The notes below the pieces were generated by a model. It searched no databases, was not told the DNA's origin, and saw only the letters and a list, made by a program, of their open reading frames with translations. From Actinomycetes bacterium (GTDB taxonomy: Bacteria > Actinomycetota > Acidimicrobiia > Acidimicrobiales > JAJZXF01), in contig JAJYWA010000012.1 of assembly GCA_021791755.1 (NCBI GenBank), positions 1-36,992 on the forward strand: a DNA stretch of 36,992 bases. Reading direction: 5' to 3'. The position numbers and the translations under genes are program-made. Positions 33,182 to 36,992 of this stretch are shown one piece after another (position 1 is the first letter of the stretch; every line of letters starts with the position of its first letter).

Positions 33182-34330
33182 GTGGTTGACGCAAGACCAT
33201 CGAACGAGTTTCGATCTCTGGGCTTCGAGGCTTCCCGGGCAGCGGATCTAATGGCGGAGCATGGCGTCGGTGCGGTGCTCGTGAGCCTGCCCGAGAACGT
33301 CTATTACACGACCGGCTACCCCTGTATCACTGGTACCGGAAATCCGATCCTGTTCAATCTGAGGAATCGCCTGCCAGCGTTTGCGTGCATCGGGTCGGAT
33401 GGCGCGCCGGCGCTGCTCTGCTGGGCGTTCTCCACCTATGGCGTGACCTTTGGCGCCGAGAGAGTGGTGGGCTACGAGGACCTGGACACTGCGGTCAGCT
33501 CGGTTCGCCAAGTGGTCTCGGAGCAGCTCAGCGCCGGCGAGAAGCTCGGCATCGAGTCGACATGTCCCCACTACGTTCTCGAAGCTCTGGCGGAGGACGG
33601 CATTGGCTCCGAGAGGTTGGTCGTGGTCGACTCGCTTCTAAGATCCTTGCGCCTCATCAAGTCTCCTCGCGAGCTGGAGGTTCTCGAGAAGAGCCTGGAA
33701 ATTGCGGAGTCCTGCGTCGACGAGTTGTTCTCCGTGCTGACCGTCGGTTCGTCGCGCCTAGCGCTCATCAACGAGGCCAAGCGGTACCTCTTCGAGCGCG
33801 GGGTCGACGGGATAAGCCACATAACCATCTCCTTCGGTACAGAGAACCCGGAGATCGCCATCGACGAGACCCTTGCCGAGAACAAGCTCATCACCTTGGA
33901 CGTAGGGGCTATGGTAGGCGGCTACTGTTCTGACAACCGCCGTTACGGGTTCTCGGGCGAGATCCCAGAGCAGATCAGCCATCTCTACGAGTCGATGGTC
34001 GGAGTCGTGGACTCGATCGGGGCGGTCCTGAAACCTGGAACGCCGTACTCGGACCTGTTCGCGTACGGCAAGAAGCTCCTGATCGACTCCAACATCACCG
34101 GCCATGAGTGGCTGAACCACGTAGGTCATTCCATAGGCCTCGAGATCGAGGAGGACTGGATAGACGACCGGGTGGGGCCGCGCATCGAAGAAGGCATGGT
34201 GGTTGCGATAGAGCTCTACACCATCACCGATGAGCTGGTTCCCATCGGCAACGAGGAGACGTACCACATCACTGGGACCGGCACGAAGAGGATGTCTATG
34301 CTTCCCCGCGTGCTGCACCGTGTGGCGTGA
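33182..34330 (+). CDS. M24-family metallohydrolase (Xaa-Pro peptidase/creatinase fold)
   Basis: 382 aa. An N-terminal creatinase/prolidase domain (LPENVYYTTGYP) is followed by the pita-bread catalytic domain. The five metal ligands are present: D240 (LDVGA), D251 (CSDNRR), H316 (HVGHSIGLE), E344 (AIELYT) and E358 or E359 (GNEETYHI). So it is expected to be an active dinuclear hydrolase. The fold also hosts creatinase, ectoine hydrolase and the DMSP lyase DddP, so in a catabolic operon a non-peptide C-N or C-S substrate is possible. GTG 33182 has AGGAGG at 33165-33170 (11 nt). GTG 33158 would add eight residues. Confidence 0.85.
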   Translation: MVDARPSNEFRSLGFEASRAADLMAEHGVGAVLVSLPENVYYTTGYPCITGTGNPILFNLRNRLPAFACIGSDGAPALLCWAFSTYGVTFGAERVVGYEDLDTAVSSVRQVVSEQLSAGEKLGIESTCPHYVLEALAEDGIGSERLVVVDSLLRSLRLIKSPRELEVLEKSLEIAESCVDELFSVLTVGSSRLALINEAKRYLFERGVDGISHITISFGTENPEIAIDETLAENKLITLDVGAMVGGYCSDNRRYGFSGEIPEQISHLYESMVGVVDSIGAVLKPGTPYSDLFAYGKKLLIDSNITGHEWLNHVGHSIGLEIEEDWIDDRVGPRIEEGMVVAIELYTITDELVPIGNEETYHITGTGTKRMSMLPRVLHRVA

Positions 34331-34342
34331 GTCATGAACGGT

Positions 34343-34372
34343 TGTGGAACCGGATCGTGTGGAACCGGATCG
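34343..34372. repeat. Tandem repeat, 15-bp unit x2
   Basis: TGTGGAACCGGATCG at 34343-34357 and 34358-34372, in the spacer between the M24 and oxidoreductase genes. Confidence 0.95.
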
Positions 34373-34434
34373 TTGGCTCTAGACGCCGTCCATCTTGACT
34401 GGCGTGGATGGCCTGGCTGCCTTGAAAGGATGAT

Positions 34435-35457
34435 GTGACGGTGTTGCGGATCGGAATGGTTGGGCTTGGCCTCATCTCGGCGGCTCATGGGCATGGGTAC
34501 GAGCTCGAGAAGGACCTGGTGGAGGTAGTCGCGGTCTGCGACAGCGCGGACGAGATGGCAGCGGCGAGGGCCAAGGTCATCGGCTGCAAGGGCTACACGG
34601 ACTATGACGAGCTCCTGGGTGACCACGAGATCGATGCTGTTGATCTCATGGTCCCGCACCACCTGCACTTTCCGATGGCGAAGGCAGCTCTCGAGGCAGG
34701 AAAGCACGTCATCGTGGAAAAGCCGCTCGCGAACAGCTCTGTCGAGGCGGAGCAGCTCGTCGCGCTTGCGAAGGCGAAGGGCTTGGTGATCAGCGTGGCG
34801 GAGAACACTCGGTTCGTGGCTGCGTACCTGGCATTGCAAAAGGTTCTGGAGGATGGTCGCCTAGGCGAGATACGTCTCATCAGGACTTTCATCGCGGGGA
34901 GCGAGGTCGTGCGGTTGTCGGATCCTACGCTGTGGAAGGGGAGCCGCATCGGGTCAGGCGGTGGGACCATCATGGACGCGGGGGCTCACTCGTTCTACCT
35001 GCTGTACTGGCTTTTCGGAGAGATCAAGAAGGTGCGGGCCGTCCAGTACAAGATGGTGCCCGAGAGCGAGGTGGAGGACCACGCGATCGTTTCGGGCACG
35101 CTGGACGGCGGGGCGATCTTCAGCACGGAGTTCACGTTCACAGCCGAGATTCCCTGGACGGAGCGGCTGGAGGTGTACGGGAGCACGGGGAGCGTCATCA
35201 TCGATCAACTCGCCGACCCGCCTGCGGTCTGGTACCGGGACGAGTGGGATGCCAAAGGCACTCCCCTCGAAGGGGTTGGCTCCGACGTGTTCGGCTGGAA
35301 GCTCCATTCGATAGCCGATGGCGTGCGGGACTTCGCCAGGGCTGTCGTCGAGCACAGAGCTCCCCAGGTGGACCCAGAGCTTGGCATACGGGCCTTGCGG
35401 GTGATCGAGCGCGCGTACGAGTCTGTCGCTCGCGACAGCAAAGAGCTGGAGGTATAG
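34435..35457 (+). CDS. Gfo/Idh/MocA family NAD(P)-dependent oxidoreductase
   Basis: 340 aa. An N-terminal Rossmann domain (IGMVGLGLISAAHGHGYE, then VVAVCD) is followed by the conserved EKPLANS (catalytic Lys) and a C-terminal beta-sheet substrate domain with GGGTIMDAGAHSFYLLYW (D and H of the active site). Members oxidise or reduce polyols, sugars, inositols or sugar acids. GTG 34435 has AAAGGA 6-10 nt upstream. The stop lies 4 nt before the BKACE gene start, so the two are co-transcribed. Confidence 0.92.
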   Translation: MTVLRIGMVGLGLISAAHGHGYELEKDLVEVVAVCDSADEMAAARAKVIGCKGYTDYDELLGDHEIDAVDLMVPHHLHFPMAKAALEAGKHVIVEKPLANSSVEAEQLVALAKAKGLVISVAENTRFVAAYLALQKVLEDGRLGEIRLIRTFIAGSEVVRLSDPTLWKGSRIGSGGGTIMDAGAHSFYLLYWLFGEIKKVRAVQYKMVPESEVEDHAIVSGTLDGGAIFSTEFTFTAEIPWTERLEVYGSTGSVIIDQLADPPAVWYRDEWDAKGTPLEGVGSDVFGWKLHSIADGVRDFARAVVEHRAPQVDPELGIRALRVIERAYESVARDSKELEV

Positions 35458-35461
35458 GAGA

Positions 35462-36262
35462 ATGCGGACGGCGCGACCGGTTGTTATCACAGCATGCGCG
35501 AACGAGAGCTGGCTGTGGCCTAGCAAAGGAGGCGGTCCGGACACGGGGGTGGATCTGGACGAGCTGATCGCTGAAAGCGTGCGCTGCAAGGATGCGGGGG
35601 CTGCGGTGATGCATGTTCACACCGAAGGCGTCTGGGCTGAGGCGATCGATGGCATACGCGCCAAGACCGACCTGCTGGTCCAGTGCGGGATGTCGACGCT
35701 TCCGAAGGGTCCTCGCATGGCGGTCTTCGAGCACAAGGCGGAGATGATCTCCATCATGCTTGCGCACCATGACGAGGCGTTCGCGAACGTGCAGAACCAC
35801 GAGCTCCATCCGCGCGAGGAGCTGGTGGACTACGCAATGGTCTGCCGGGAGCACGGGGTTAAGCCGGAGTGCGAGATCTGGCACAGCGGCTCGATCTGGA
35901 ACCTCGAGTACTTAAAGGACGGCGGCCACCTCGATGAGCCGGTGATCACTACGCTGTTCTTCGGCTGGCCGGGAGGCACCTGGTCTCCGCCGACCGTGGA
36001 GGAGTACCTGTACCGTCGAAAGCTCATGCCGTCTGGGTGCGTTTCCAGCGTGAGCGTGATGGGCGAGCACCAAAGGGAGGTTCACACGATTGCGGTGCAG
36101 ATGGGCGATCACTTACGGGTCGGAACCGAGGACTGGCCTTTCAACCGGGCTGGAGAGAGGGCATCCACCTCGGAGCTCGTGGCCGAGGCCGCAGAGATGG
36201 TCGAGCTTCTCGGAGGCCGCGTTGCAACCGTCGCGGAGGCGAGAGAGCTGATGGGGCTGTGA
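35462..36262 (+). CDS. BKACE (DUF849) family beta-keto acid cleavage enzyme, divergent
   Basis: 266 aa TIM-barrel Zn enzyme. BKACE members (founder Kce, 3-keto-5-aminohexanoate cleavage enzyme) condense a beta-keto acid with acetyl-CoA to give acetoacetate and a new CoA ester. Zinc ligands are seen in VMHVH (H51, H53) and in LRVGTED (E223), with E15 in the first strand. It departs from the family in two places: NESWLWP replaces the usual TGA/G segment, and THE-like HTEGVW replaces the HVRDP stretch after the HxH, so substrate and possibly reaction differ. ATG 35462 follows GGTATAGGAGA. Its stop overlaps the SDR start (GTGA). Confidence 0.85.
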   Translation: MRTARPVVITACANESWLWPSKGGGPDTGVDLDELIAESVRCKDAGAAVMHVHTEGVWAEAIDGIRAKTDLLVQCGMSTLPKGPRMAVFEHKAEMISIMLAHHDEAFANVQNHELHPREELVDYAMVCREHGVKPECEIWHSGSIWNLEYLKDGGHLDEPVITTLFFGWPGGTWSPPTVEEYLYRRKLMPSGCVSSVSVMGEHQREVHTIAVQMGDHLRVGTEDWPFNRAGERASTSELVAEAAEMVELLGGRVATVAEARELMGL

Positions 36263-36992
36263 GCGCACCTGGCATGCAAGGCGCTCCGGTGGTCGTGGTG
36301 ACCGGTGCAGCCCAGGGGATTGGATACGCGGCCGCGAAGATGTTCGCCGAGAGGCTCTCGGCCCGGGTGGTGGCAGTGGACAGCTTGGCGCTTCCGGACT
36401 TCGGTGTGCCCGATGCCACCGCCGCTGGGGGCGGTGGCATCGACGCGAGGCGTTGCGACGTTACCGAAGAGAGCGAGGTGAAGGCGCTCGCGTCGGCTCT
36501 TCGAGACAGGTATGCGAGGGTGGACGTGTTGGTCAACAACGCGGGCGTCGTCCTCGTGAAGCCCCTCGCCGAGACCACGTGGGCAGATTTCCGCCATGTG
36601 GTCGATGTGAACCTGGGCGGTGCGATGCTCATGTGCCGGGAGCTCCTTCCGCTGCTGTCGGCGGCTTCCCCTGGTGCGGCTATTGTGAACCTGGCTTCGG
36701 TCTCAGGCCATGTGGGACAGGTTAACCATGCTGTCTATGGCGCCACCAAGGGGGCGGTCATATCCTTCACTCGCGGCCTCTCGTGGGAGCTTGCCCCCCT
36801 GGGTATCAGGGTCAACTCGCTGAGCCCGGGTTCCGTGGACACCCCTATGCTGCGCAGCGACGTGGAGGGAGAAGCTGCAAGGCAGCAGAGACCTGTCGCA
36901 GAGGTGCGAGCCGAGCGCGAGCAGGAGCAGGCTTTCGGGCGCTGGGCGAGCCCAGAGGAGATCGCAGAGGTGATCATCTTTCTCGCGAGCAA
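36259..36992 (+). CDS. Short-chain dehydrogenase/reductase (SDR), truncated by right edge
   Basis: At least 244 codons, open at the window end. Classical SDR: VTGAAQGIGYAA (TGxxxGxG cofactor loop, 15-22), NNAGV (93-97), catalytic S147, Y160 and K164 (YGATK), then SPGSVDTPM. By family it oxidises or reduces a secondary alcohol with NAD(P). GTG 36259 overlaps the BKACE stop in a GTGA junction, so translation is coupled. ATG 36274 is also in frame. The next-to-last segment FGRWASPEEIAEVIIFLAS is the usual C-terminal helix, so only a few tens of codons are probably missing. Confidence 0.92.
   Translation, partial: MSAPGMQGAPVVVVTGAAQGIGYAAAKMFAERLSARVVAVDSLALPDFGVPDATAAGGGGIDARRCDVTEESEVKALASALRDRYARVDVLVNNAGVVLVKPLAETTWADFRHVVDVNLGGAMLMCRELLPLLSAASPGAAIVNLASVSGHVGQVNHAVYGATKGAVISFTRGLSWELAPLGIRVNSLSPGSVDTPMLRSDVEGEAARQQRPVAEVRAEREQEQAFGRWASPEEIAEVIIFLAS

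Overview
This is a GC-rich, densely coded bacterial window. Two observations point to Actinomycetota: a 25-codon gene for the actinobacterial ribosomal protein bL37, and widespread TANNNT -10 boxes placed 6-9 nt before ATG/GTG starts, the signature of leaderless mRNAs. The mix of genes would suit a deep lineage such as Acidimicrobiia, but that placement is inference. No rRNA, tRNA or CRISPR array was seen.

1-5.2 kb holds translation and RNA housekeeping genes, mostly on the minus strand: metG, tatD and the 5' end of ksgA in overlapping order, then ychF, a DUF192 gene and rsmI. bL37 diverges from ychF. 5.2-11.7 kb carries a glycerophosphodiester phosphodiesterase, a conserved unknown, a PfkB/adenosine kinase-type kinase, a large M1 aminopeptidase and a class I methyltransferase. 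11.6-15.0 kb is a three-gene minus-strand operon (GT4 glycosyltransferase, methyltransferase, alpha/alpha-barrel protein), probably for a glycan or glycolipid. 15.0-18.7 kb has an AidB-like acyl-CoA dehydrogenase, a NifU-domain protein and an MFS carrier.

18.7-21.5 kb is a decayed accessory patch: about 400 bp without a gene, a VapBC toxin-antitoxin pair, an ATPase pseudogene (DUF4143 type) with a nonsense codon and frameshift, and the N-terminal stub of an IS630-type transposase. 21.5-23.8 kb has two small membrane proteins (one DUF6186-like), acylphosphatase and a CDF metal exporter with a repeat-bearing tail.

24.0-30.2 kb looks like an intracellular amino-sugar salvage module: a NahK-like N-acetylhexosamine 1-kinase, a sugar-1-phosphate nucleotidyltransferase, a tandem GNAT protein and a signal-less GH20 hexosaminidase, with an unknown secreted protein between them. 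A DHA2-family multidrug exporter diverges from it.

32.1 kb to the right edge is a same-strand catabolic cluster: FAH-family hydrolase, M24 metallohydrolase, Gfo/Idh/MocA oxidoreductase, a divergent BKACE (DUF849) enzyme and an SDR dehydrogenase that runs off the window. Its substrate is unknown and it is the best candidate here for an undescribed pathway. Two further window-wide signals are the leaderless promoter grammar, which fixes about a dozen start codons, and many short (9-21 bp) direct or tandem duplications.
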